Notes under the pieces: model-generated
What the model saw: the letters and a program-made list of their open reading frames with translations, nothing else
What the model was told of the DNA's origin: nothing
Database searches by the model: none
Program-made: the position numbers and the translations under genes
In this document: piece after piece, positions 1-6,304 of the stretch
Position numbering within the stretch: position 1 is the stretch's first letter
Layout: each line of letters opens with the position of its first letter
NCBI GenBank assembly: GCA_030631625.1
Contig: DAOVKT010000123.1
Coordinates: 1 to 7,779 of the forward strand
From: JAGLTZ01 sp023135015
GTDB taxonomy: Bacteria; Blakebacterota; Blakebacteria; Blakebacterales; Blakebacteraceae
DNA: 7,779 nt
Direction: 5' to 3'

Positions 1-1385
1 AGCAAACCGGTTCGCAGCATGTTAACCAGTTCGTTTTCATCCTTGGGCACCATTATCACCATGTTGGGCACACAACGCAGATAGCTGAGGTCGAGCGTGC
101 CGTGATGGGTCGGACCATCGTCCCCGACCAGACCACTGCGATCCATACAGAAGAAGACATTCAGGTTCTGCAGAGCCACATCGTGGACAACCTGATCGAA
201 GGCACGCTGGAGGAAAGTTGAATATATTGCACAGACAGGCTTCATACCGTTGGAGGCCAATCCGGCCGCGAAGCAGACGGCGTGCGCCTCCGCGATGCCT
301 ACGTCGTAGAAACGATCGGGTATCGCGTCGGCCAGATAATCAAGTCCCGTACCATTCGCCATCGCACCGGTGATCCCCACAATCCTCTCATCCCGCCTGC
401 ATTCCTCCACGATAGCCTTCCCGAAGACTGACGTGTAGGAGGGTGGTCCGTCCTTCTTCTTCCCCTCGCCGGTGACCCTGTCGAAGGCTCCCGTCCCATG
501 GAATGAGGTGGCATCGTTTTCCGCCGGCTCGTAACCCTTCCCCTTCTTGGTCTTGATGTGGAGTAATTTGGGGCCTTTAAGGTTCTTCAGATCCCGCAGG
601 CGCCTCACAAGCCCTTCTATATCGTGCCCGTCTACAGGTCCGAAGTACCGGATGCCGAGCCTGTCGAAGATTATACCGGGCACCAGAAGGTTTTTCAGGC
701 TCTCCTCCATCTTGTGGCCCAGGGACGACGCAGGCTTTCCTACCGCAGGAACCTTGCTGATCGCCTCCCAGATCTGGTCCTTGACCTTGTTATATAGCGG
801 GTTTGATATCGCAGTAGTGAAATGCTCATGGATCGCACCCACGTTGGGTGCTATCGACATGTCGTTATCGTTCAGGATAATCAGCATGTCGCTGTGGGAA
901 GCCCCCAGGTTGTTCAACCCCTCGAAGGCCAGGCCGCCGGTCATTGCGCCGTCGCCGACTATCGCAATCACATGATAGTCATCACCCTTGTGATCGCGGG
1001 CACGGGCGATGCCTGAGGCTGCGGATATCGCCGTGGAGGCGTGGCCGGCTCCAAACGCGTCGTGTTCACTTTCATCACGGCTTGTATAGCCTGAGATACC
1101 CTTATACTGGCGGATTGTCGGGAAATTTTCCTTTCTGCCTGTTAAAATCTTGTGCACATAGCTTTGATGGCTGACATCCCAGATCATCCTGTCCCTCGGA
1201 GAGTCGAAAACGGTGTGCAGCGCGATTGTGAGCTCGACAATCCCCAGGTTGGGAGCCAGGTGGCCACCGGTGTTGGATAGCACCTCGATGAGACGCTCGC
1301 GGATCTCCCAGGCCAGCTGCTCCAGCTGCTCGGTAGAGAGCTCCTTAAGATCTGCAGGCGATTCGATGGTGTCTAACAGGGACAT
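1..1385 (-). CDS. dxs: 1-deoxy-D-xylulose-5-phosphate synthase, N-terminal 461 residues (3' end cut by window edge)
   Basis: DXS condenses pyruvate with glyceraldehyde 3-phosphate, using thiamine diphosphate, to make DXP. This is the first step of the MEP isoprenoid pathway, in the cytosol. Seen in the translation: the N-terminal His motif TGGHLAPNLG (His42); DVSHQSYVHKILTGR at 70-84; the thiamine-diphosphate/Mg motif starting GDGAMTGG at 144 and closing with NDN at 172-174; the catalytic-Glu motif GIAEAHAV (Glu366); FLQRAFDQVVHDV at 391-403; and GPTHHG at 424-429. Family members are usually about 620-640 residues, so roughly 160-180 C-terminal residues, including the transketolase C domain, lie beyond position 1. 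The ATG at 1385 is supported by an AGGAGGT Shine-Dalgarno at 1402-1396, ten bases upstream. The gene follows ispA after 46 bases, which puts two isoprenoid steps side by side. Two residues differ from the best-known versions: Ser72 where many have Gly (DVGHQ), and Ala367 where many have Gln (AEQHAV). Identification is very secure. Confidence 0.97.
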   Translation of the reverse strand, partial: MSLLDTIESPADLKELSTEQLEQLAWEIRERLIEVLSNTGGHLAPNLGIVELTIALHTVFDSPRDRMIWDVSHQSYVHKILTGRKENFPTIRQYKGISGYTSRDESEHDAFGAGHASTAISAASGIARARDHKGDDYHVIAIVGDGAMTGGLAFEGLNNLGASHSDMLIILNDNDMSIAPNVGAIHEHFTTAISNPLYNKVKDQIWEAISKVPAVGKPASSLGHKMEESLKNLLVPGIIFDRLGIRYFGPVDGHDIEGLVRRLRDLKNLKGPKLLHIKTKKGKGYEPAENDATSFHGTGAFDRVTGEGKKKDGPPSYTSVFGKAIVEECRRDERIVGITGAMANGTGLDYLADAIPDRFYDVGIAEAHAVCFAAGLASNGMKPVCAIYSTFLQRAFDQVVHDVALQNLNVFFCMDRSGLVGDDGPTHHGTLDLSYLRCVPNMVIMVPKDENELVNMLRTGL

Positions 1386-1395
1386 GCTCCGGGGA

Positions 1396-1402
1396 ACCTC
1401 CT
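1396..1402 (-). promoter_or_regulatory. Strong Shine-Dalgarno sequence of dxs
   Basis: The minus strand reads AGGAGGT from 1402 to 1396, ten bases before the ATG at 1385. It is the best match to the anti-Shine-Dalgarno sequence among the junctions in this window. It fixes the dxs start and suggests dxs is translated independently of ispA, whose stop lies 46 bases upstream. No other element is evident in this gap. Confidence 0.85.
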
Positions 1403-1431
1403 ACTATAATGTGTACCGATTGCAGGTAGCC

Positions 1432-2295
1432 TCATATAACACGATGAACTACGAAATCTGCCAGTAGTTCCAGGATGATAGTGCTGCGCCCAGGCAGCAC
1501 CAACGCGTTTTTAGCCTCATTGACCAGCCCAACCGCCTTGTCAACAGAGGCTTGAAGGCCGTGTATCTTGGGATAGGTGTTCTTTCCGCGTTCCTTGTCT
1601 GCGCCGGTCTTCTTGCCCAGAGTCTCAGTGGTACCCGTTTCGTCCAGGATATCGTCGACTATCTGGAAGGCCAATCCGATCCGCCCACCGAAATCCCGGA
1701 GCTGAGCAATATCTTCGTCCGCAGCATTCCCCATCCGTGCACCTGAGGTTAGGCAAGCTGTAATCAGCGAGCCGGTCTTATGGGTATGTATGTATTCGAG
1801 GTCGAGAGGGCTGATCTCTTTCCCCTCGAACAGTATGTCTGCTGCCTGCCCCCCGATCATTCCATCGGTGCCCGTGGCCCTGGCGATCTCCTCGATCGTT
1901 TCCGGTTCCGCACAAAGCGCGATAACCTCGAACGCAAGCGCATAGAGCGCATCGCCGGCCAGAACGGCAATCCCATCGCCGAAAACCTTATGGAGTGTAG
2001 GCTTCCCCCCTCTCAGATCATCATCGTCCATGCACGGGAGATCATCGTGAATGAGGCTGTAGGTGTGGATGAGTTCGATGCCGCACGCCAGGTCGAACAG
2101 GGATTCGAGGTCAGCATCAAACACCTCACCTGAAGCCACAACCAGCGCCGGGCGGAACCGTTTCCCACCGGCGAGCACACTGTAGCGCATCGCCTTATGG
2201 ATTACGGCAGGACGTTCATCCTCAGAGGGGATGATCGTGTCCAGGTGCGCATCGCACTCCTTTTGAACCCTGCCTAGGTATTCTTCTATCTGCAT
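1432..2295 (-). CDS. ispA: Polyprenyl synthetase, farnesyl (or geranylgeranyl) diphosphate synthase
   Basis: This enzyme extends dimethylallyl diphosphate with isopentenyl diphosphate to make C15 (possibly C20) all-trans prenyl diphosphate. That product feeds undecaprenyl phosphate, quinone and other isoprenoid synthesis. The 287-residue length fits bacterial IspA (about 290-300). Seen: GKRFRP at 44-49; the first Asp-rich motif DDLPCMD (Asp84, Asp85, Asp90) within SLIHDDLPCMDDDDLRGG; GGQAADI at 148-154; HTHKTGSL at 170-177; and the second Asp-rich motif DDILD at 214-218. Tyr79, five residues before the first Asp-rich motif, and the two extra residues inside that motif match E. coli-type farnesyl diphosphate synthases, so C15 is the favoured product. 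Chain length cannot be proved from sequence. The ATG at 2295 lies 17 bases after the xseB stop and has only a weak Shine-Dalgarno, so translation may be coupled to xseB. The xseB-ispA-dxs order is common in bacteria. Confidence 0.94.
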   Translation of the reverse strand: MQIEEYLGRVQKECDAHLDTIIPSEDERPAVIHKAMRYSVLAGGKRFRPALVVASGEVFDADLESLFDLACGIELIHTYSLIHDDLPCMDDDDLRGGKPTLHKVFGDGIAVLAGDALYALAFEVIALCAEPETIEEIARATGTDGMIGGQAADILFEGKEISPLDLEYIHTHKTGSLITACLTSGARMGNAADEDIAQLRDFGGRIGLAFQIVDDILDETGTTETLGKKTGADKERGKNTYPKIHGLQASVDKAVGLVNEAKNALVLPGRSTIILELLADFVVHRVI

Positions 2296-2312
2296 CTTGT
2301 CCGGTGACGGTT

Positions 2313-2573
2313 TCAGTCCTCAGCGGCTCCTTCATACGACTCTGCAGCCAGAGTGCCGTCCTCGGCGGCCTCCAGCAGGACCTGCACTCTTTCTCTGGCC
2401 TCTTCCAGCTGGACCTGGCACATCTTTGCAAGCTGGATGCCTTCCTCGAAGAGAAGGAGAGACTGTTCCAGCGGAGCCTCCCCTTCCTCCAGCTGCTCCA
2501 CTATCTCCTCCAGACGTTCGACCCGTTCCTCAAACGACTCAGGAACCTCAGATTTGTCTTCCGCTCGACTCAT
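2313..2573 (-). CDS. xseB: Exodeoxyribonuclease VII small subunit
   Basis: XseB is the small accessory subunit of exonuclease VII. It binds the long helical region of XseA in multiple copies, and the complex degrades single-stranded DNA to oligonucleotides in repair and recombination. The 86-residue product shows the family signature FEERVERLEEIVEQLEEGE at 14-32, then the hairpin APLEQSLLLFEEGIQLAK at 33-50, then a second helix (CQVQLEEARERVQVL at 52-66) ending in the usual short acidic tail. It is highly acidic and entirely helical by composition, as expected. The start overlaps the xseA stop as ATGA at 2573-2570, with purine-rich GAGGAGAGGGAAGGG-type sequence just upstream. Both subunits are thus likely made in a coupled way. 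The identification is secure from sequence and from adjacency to xseA. Confidence 0.96.
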   Translation of the reverse strand: MSRAEDKSEVPESFEERVERLEEIVEQLEEGEAPLEQSLLLFEEGIQLAKMCQVQLEEARERVQVLLEAAEDGTLAAESYEGAAED

Positions 2574-4003
2574 TTCCCTTCCCTCTCCTCACAGACATGG
2601 TCATCGTTCTCATCCCACCTCGTCTCGAACCCGGGTCGGGTTCCCTCTACCCTAACCTCGGCCATACCTTTTCGCAAATAAACCTCAAGGTTGTCACCCT
2701 GTTCCAGCTCCTCTGTATCCCGTATCACCGGACCGCTATCTGGCCGCCGGGCTATAGCGTACCCTCTGTTCAGCACCGCGAGGGTCCCGAGTGCACTGAT
2801 AGTACGCTGCAACTGCCCCAGACGGGCCGACCCCCTTTCGACATCGATACTGATCCGGGCCGAGAGGCGGCCCCTTACCTCCCGTAAGTGATTTCCGGCG
2901 ACCTCCATCCGGTGGCGCAGACCGACCGGCAGCATACGAAGAGCTTCATCAAGACGCTGCGTTTCTTCCCTGAGACGTTGGCTCATTCTCTGGAATCCGT
3001 GAGCCCTGCTAAACCACTCCACCCTTTCCCGAAGGCCATTATGGCGGACATCCACCAGTCGCACTACCCGGCTTCTCATTTCCTCAATCCGCAGGGTCCA
3101 GTCTTCCCTCGGCCATGCCACCAGCTCGGCGGCTGCACTGGGGGTAGGCACCCTGCAGTCGGCGACCCAATCGCTTATCGTCCAGTCAACCTCATGGCCG
3201 ACGGCGGAAATCACGGGCAGACGGCAGGCCGCAATAGCCCTGGCTACCAGCTCCTCGTTGAAAGGCCACAAATCTTCCAGACTCCCACCACCGCGGGTGA
3301 CAACCACACAGTCGAGACCCTCAACCTTCTGAAGCATTTCGAGTGCGGCCGTAATATCCTGTGCGGCTCCCTCACCCTGTACACGTGCGGGAGCCACTAG
3401 TATCCGCACCGCGGGATTGCGCCTCCCGGTAATGTCCAGGAAATCCTGCAGAGCCGCCCCCTGCAGGCTGGTGACGACCCCGACGTAGAATGGAAAATCG
3501 GGAAGAGGTTTTTTCCTCTCAGGGGCGAAAAGACCTTCCTTTTCCAACTTCTCCTTGAGCTGCTGGAAAGCCAGCTCAAGCTCACCGATACCCGCCGGCT
3601 TCACCTGCCTGATAACCAGCTGGTACTGACCCCTCTGCGGGTAAAGCGTCACATCCGCCTGGGCCACGACATTCATGCCGTCCTCCAGTTCGAACGGCAG
3701 TGAAGAAAGCGTTTCCTCCCAGACTACGATCCTGGCTTCCGCCCCGGCATCTTTCAGCGTCCCGTAGACACGGTTCCATCCCCCGGAGCGATAATACTTG
3801 ATCCCGCTCAACTCCCCCTCAACCCATACCGTTCCGATCTCATTGCTGAGTAGATCACGTACAATGCGGTTCAGCTGTTCAACGGTCAGGATCTGACCCG
3901 ATTCCCCTTCAATCCCCTCACCTGTAGAAATGGCTTCACCCCGGTCCGCCGGTCCCCTATCCGGTTGATCGAAAAGGGACCGCTGCTGCGAACCGGGAAC
4001 CAC
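2570..4003 (-). CDS. xseA: Exodeoxyribonuclease VII large subunit
   Basis: XseA is the catalytic subunit of exonuclease VII, a cytosolic single-strand DNA nuclease active from both ends. Seen in the 477-residue product: an N-terminal OB fold (about 38-135, with ILTVEQLNRIVRDLL and VWVEGELSG); the linker GELELAFQQLKEKLEKEGLF at 140-159; and the catalytic domain with GVVTSLQGAALQDFL at 175-189, VQGEGAAQDI at 208-217, RGGGSLEDLWPFNEE at 237-251, GHEVDWT at 269-275 and VADCRVPTPSAAAEL at 280-294. A long helical XseB-binding stretch follows (about 300-405), then the terminal VLNRGYAI motif at 410-417. The start is GTG at 4003, overlapping the folD TAG stop by one base. I see no other plausible start before the OB fold. 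Residues 1-36 are a polar, probably disordered extension, which makes the protein somewhat longer than E. coli XseA. In the OB fold the usual SGH-Y-F-LKD loop reads SGGWNRVYGTLKD. Confidence 0.97.
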   Translation of the reverse strand: MVPGSQQRSLFDQPDRGPADRGEAISTGEGIEGESGQILTVEQLNRIVRDLLSNEIGTVWVEGELSGIKYYRSGGWNRVYGTLKDAGAEARIVVWEETLSSLPFELEDGMNVVAQADVTLYPQRGQYQLVIRQVKPAGIGELELAFQQLKEKLEKEGLFAPERKKPLPDFPFYVGVVTSLQGAALQDFLDITGRRNPAVRILVAPARVQGEGAAQDITAALEMLQKVEGLDCVVVTRGGGSLEDLWPFNEELVARAIAACRLPVISAVGHEVDWTISDWVADCRVPTPSAAAELVAWPREDWTLRIEEMRSRVVRLVDVRHNGLRERVEWFSRAHGFQRMSQRLREETQRLDEALRMLPVGLRHRMEVAGNHLREVRGRLSARISIDVERGSARLGQLQRTISALGTLAVLNRGYAIARRPDSGPVIRDTEELEQGDNLEVYLRKGMAEVRVEGTRPGFETRWDENDDHVCEEREGK

Positions 4004-4890
4004 TACGATATCCCGCTGAGCTGCTTCGCTGCTTCTATGGTGTTGACCATCAGCATGGTAATTGTCATCGGCCCGACACCGCCGGGTACCGGAGTGATCG
4101 CAGATGCAACTTCCACGGCTGCATCGAAATCAACATCCCCTACCAGCCTCCACCCCCGTTCCCGGGTTGCATCATCCACCCTGTTTGTACCTACATCGAT
4201 CACTACCGCACCGGGTTTGAGCCAATCGGCCTTGATGAAATGAGGGCTCCCGATCGCAGCGATCACGATATCCGCGTCCCGGACTACATCGGGAAGGTTC
4301 TGCGTTCGACTGTGCGCGACTGTAACGGTGGCATTCGCCCTGTCGTTTTTCTGCATCAGAAGGATAGCGACAGGTTTTCCAACGATGTTGCTCCTGCCCA
4401 CGACTACTACATGCTTACCAGCCGGAGGGTTACCCGAACGGTGCAGCAGTTCAACTATTCCTGCGGGCGTGCAGGGGGAGAAGCGCGGCTGGCCAACCAT
4501 CAGGCGTCCTACATTGTCGGGATGGAACCCGTCCACGTCTTTGGCCGGGTCGATTGCCAGCAGCACCTTCTGCTCGTCGATCTGATCGGGCAGAGGCAGC
4601 TGTACAAGTACTCCGTGAACGTCGGGATCCTGGTTCAGCTGCTCAACCAGCTTCAGCAGCTCCTCTTCTTTCATCTCTGCGGGATGCTTCTCTGCAATTG
4701 AATGCATGCCGAGCACCTCGCACGTTTTCTGCTTCATGCCTACGTATGTCTGGCTGGCAGGATCTTCTCCAACCAGAACCGTCGCCAGCCCCGGCTTGAT
4801 ACCCTGTTCGTTGAGTTTTTCAACCTCCTGTGCGACTTCCTTCCTGATTTCCTCGGCGATCTGCTTGCCATCGATGATATTTGCGCTCAT
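4003..4890 (-). CDS. folD: Bifunctional methylenetetrahydrofolate dehydrogenase / methenyltetrahydrofolate cyclohydrolase
   Basis: FolD interconverts 5,10-methylene-, 5,10-methenyl- and 10-formyl-tetrahydrofolate, using NADP(H) in most bacteria. It supplies one-carbon units for purines, formyl-Met-tRNA and thymidylate. The 295-residue length is typical. Seen: the catalytic region SQTYVGMKQK at 46-55 with Tyr49 and Lys53; GVLVQLPLP at 93-101 with Gln97; DVDGFHP at 118-124 with Asp120; the Rossmann-type nucleotide loop GRSNIVGKP at 165-173; and the C-terminal signature TPVPGGVGPMT at 266-276. All active-site residues known from E. coli FolD are present. The ATG at 4890 lies two bases after the ymdB stop. 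GAGGA at 4907-4903 and AGGA at 4894-4891, both upstream, are the available ribosome-binding sequences, one rather far and one rather close. The stop shares one base with the xseA GTG. folD next to xseA is a frequent bacterial arrangement. Confidence 0.98.
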   Translation of the reverse strand: MSANIIDGKQIAEEIRKEVAQEVEKLNEQGIKPGLATVLVGEDPASQTYVGMKQKTCEVLGMHSIAEKHPAEMKEEELLKLVEQLNQDPDVHGVLVQLPLPDQIDEQKVLLAIDPAKDVDGFHPDNVGRLMVGQPRFSPCTPAGIVELLHRSGNPPAGKHVVVVGRSNIVGKPVAILLMQKNDRANATVTVAHSRTQNLPDVVRDADIVIAAIGSPHFIKADWLKPGAVVIDVGTNRVDDATRERGWRLVGDVDFDAAVEVASAITPVPGGVGPMTITMLMVNTIEAAKQLSGIS

Positions 4891-4892
4891 TC

Positions 4893-5714
4893 CTATTCAT
4901 CGTCCTCTCTAATGTTCTCGAGATCAGTTTCCTCCCAGATGCGGGATATGCCGGTTGCCCGCCCGCTGGTTTCATCCAGCTCCAGGGCGACTGCGCAGAA
5001 CACGGGATCACCCTTGGCTACCTGAAAGCGGTTCGCTATCCCCAGCTTGAACCGCGCCAGAGCATCCTCTTTCCGAACCCCTATGACCGAGTCGATCGGG
5101 CCGGTCATACCTACATCGGTTATATATGCCGTCCCCCCCGGCAGGAGGCGAGCGTCGGCTGTCTGAACGTGAGTATGGGTACCGACAACCGCCGCCACCT
5201 TCCCGTTCATATGCCAGCCGAAAGCCATCTTCTCACTGGTCGCCTCGGCGTGAAAATCGATGACGATGAGATCGGCCTCATCCCTTATGTTCTCGACCAG
5301 CTGATCAGCGGCACGGAAGGGATCGTCAACTCCCCTCATGAACACTCTTCCCTGAAGGTTCAGCACAGCCAGGCGTATACCACCGGAAATCTCACCCAAC
5401 CACACACCGTGGCCAGGAACGCCCGGGGGATAATTAGCTGGGCGGAGAAGACGTGGCTCCACCTCCAGATAGGGCAGGATTTCCTTCTTGTCGAATGTGT
5501 GGTTTCCCCCGGTTATTACATCTATACCCAGGGAGAAGAGCTTGTTGGCAATCCGTTCGGTCAGACCGAACCCTCCTGCGGCGTTTTCACCGTTGGCTAT
5601 GACCAGGTCATAGCCGTCGTCTTTGTCGTCTTTACAGTGGCGTTTCAGTCCGACCTGGGTGGCCCGTCGGCCTGTACGCCCCATTATATCACCAATAAAA
5701 AGTACCCTTGGCAT
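4893..5714 (-). CDS. ymdB: YmdB/TIGR00282-family binuclear metallophosphoesterase
   Basis: Family members are cytosolic phosphodiesterases with a two-metal centre. B. subtilis YmdB hydrolyses 2',3'-cyclic nucleotides in vitro and affects biofilm and colony behaviour; the physiological substrate in other bacteria is unclear. The 273-residue product carries every expected metal-site position: Asp9 (LFIGDIMGRTGR), Glu43-Asn44 (NGENAAGG), Asn71-His72 (GGNHTFDKKE), His155 (DFHAEATSEK), and His180 with His182 (GTHTHVQTAD). GTAYITDVGMTGP at 194-206 is also typical. No signal peptide or membrane segment is visible. The ATG at 5714 immediately precedes the conserved first strand, so the start is well placed. 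It has no good Shine-Dalgarno and begins eight bases after the zapA stop, which suggests coupled translation. In many bacteria the RNase Y gene rny lies directly upstream of this gene; here zapA does. The gene symbol is assigned by family, and cellular function is inferred only. Confidence 0.92.
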   Translation of the reverse strand: MPRVLFIGDIMGRTGRRATQVGLKRHCKDDKDDGYDLVIANGENAAGGFGLTERIANKLFSLGIDVITGGNHTFDKKEILPYLEVEPRLLRPANYPPGVPGHGVWLGEISGGIRLAVLNLQGRVFMRGVDDPFRAADQLVENIRDEADLIVIDFHAEATSEKMAFGWHMNGKVAAVVGTHTHVQTADARLLPGGTAYITDVGMTGPIDSVIGVRKEDALARFKLGIANRFQVAKGDPVFCAVALELDETSGRATGISRIWEETDLENIREDDE

Positions 5715-5722
5715 CTGCAGGT

Positions 5723-6001
5723 TTATACTGCCCGTGCCTCTTTTACACGGTCGGTCAGCCGGGTTAGTCGAGCGTGGATTTCTTCCTCCTGTTCAGAAGA
5801 ATCCCGGCGGGCCACAAAGAGCTCATCAGTAATATTCAGGGCTGCCAGAATAGCTACCTTTGTGCTCGATTTGACGCTGAGACCGCTGGCCACTTCACGC
5901 ATTTTATCGTCCACGTAGGCTGCCACCTCTTTGATGTAATCGGGATCGGCGTCTCCCTTCACGGGATACTCTGTTCCGTAGATTGTAACTTTTACGCTCA
6001 T
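5723..6001 (-). CDS. zapA: Cell division protein ZapA
   Basis: ZapA binds FtsZ at midcell and bundles its protofilaments, stabilising the Z ring. The 92-residue product fits the family length. It has the ZapA head (residues 1-45) beginning VKVTIYGTEYPVKGDADPDY, with AAYVDDKMREVA at 27-38. The signature helix STKVAILAALNITDEL follows at 46-61, and then a charged coiled-coil tail (about 66-90) expected to form the antiparallel tetramer. The ATG at 6001 is preceded by TTTAGGATTCC, whose AGGA serves as Shine-Dalgarno and overlaps the TAG stop (6013-6011) of the upstream coiled-coil gene, so the two are probably translated together. Position downstream of pheT is common for zapA in Gram-positive and several deep-branching Gram-negative lineages. 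ZapA sequences are short and divergent, but the AALNITDEL motif makes this assignment firm. Confidence 0.94.
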   Translation of the reverse strand: MSVKVTIYGTEYPVKGDADPDYIKEVAAYVDDKMREVASGLSVKSSTKVAILAALNITDELFVARRDSSEQEEEIHARLTRLTDRVKEARAV

Positions 6002-6010
6002 TTTGGAATC

Positions 6011-6283
6011 CTAAAGCGGCTCGAGCCGGGCCAGAACCTGTATGAGCCGGCTGTGGATTTTATCGCGCTGCTTCCTGTACGCTACGTCCAGGTTCTCCGA
6101 GACCGCACCCGCTTTCTTGCGCAGGCGCTCGATCTCAGACTCCTGCCGAGACATCCGTGCCTCAAGCTCCTTCACTCTATTCTCGAGCTTTGTCTTTACG
6201 CTCTCTTTTTTCTTCAGCTCTTTGACCATACCATCCACCTGCTTTTCAAGCTGATCAAGAGCTTTCACAGGAGATATTGCCAT
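6011..6283 (-). CDS. Small coiled-coil protein, ZapB-like by context
   Basis: This 90-residue protein is highly charged (many Lys, Arg and Glu) and lacks a signal peptide or membrane segment. Hydrophobic residues at 9, 12, 16, 19 and 23, then 29, 33, 37, 40, 44, 51 and 54, follow a near-heptad spacing, so residues 8-55 should form a long coiled coil. A second helical segment (64-90) ends IHSRLIQVLARLEPL. From memory, short coiled-coil genes between pheT and zapA with a similar R-I/L-x-x-L-x-x-L-E ending are often annotated ZapB or unknown. ZapB in E. coli binds ZapA and layers inside the Z ring, so a ZapA-partner role is a reasonable inference from position alone. The ATG at 6283 has TGAGGT at 6295-6290, with a six-base spacer from GAGGT to the ATG. 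The gene is real by codon pattern, spacing and context; the function is not established. Confidence 0.85.
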   Translation of the reverse strand: MAISPVKALDQLEKQVDGMVKELKKKESVKTKLENRVKELEARMSRQESEIERLRKKAGAVSENLDVAYRKQRDKIHSRLIQVLARLEPL

Positions 6284-6290
6284 ACAAGAA

Positions 6291-6294
6291 CCTC
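6291..6294 (-). promoter_or_regulatory. Shine-Dalgarno of the ZapB-like gene
   Basis: GAGG (6294-6291, in TGAGGTT) lies seven bases before the ATG at 6283, in the 21-base gap after the pheT stop. It decides the start of a short gene that would otherwise be easy to miss or mis-start. Confidence 0.7.
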
Positions 6295-6304
6295 ATTGCT
6301 TGAG

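Noticed and set aside
1314..1331. A perfect tandem duplication of the 9-base unit CAGCTGCTC within dxs.
   Set aside because: It encodes Glu-Gln-Leu twice in the N-terminal helix (residues 19-24), where such residues are normal; two copies are too few to suggest a variable repeat.
1403..1408. TATAGT on the minus strand upstream of dxs, a near match to a -10 box.
   Set aside because: No -35-like hexamer lies 16-18 bases upstream, and a transcript starting about seven bases downstream would begin inside the dxs Shine-Dalgarno.
2296..2312. The 17-base xseB-ispA gap, checked for a regulatory element.
   Set aside because: It is too short and shows only a weak purine stretch; simple translational coupling explains it.
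2297..2887. A 196-codon plus-strand open frame opposite xseB and the 3' part of xseA, rich in Pro, Leu and Ser.
   Set aside because: It mirrors the Glu/Arg/Gly-rich minus-strand codons and has no protein-like pattern; the minus-strand genes are unambiguous.
4881..5918. A 345-codon open frame on the plus strand, antisense to ymdB, parts of folD and zapA.
   Set aside because: It lies wholly opposite genes with intact family motifs, has no recognisable domain or Shine-Dalgarno, and its composition is what the reverse frame of GC-rich coding sequence gives.
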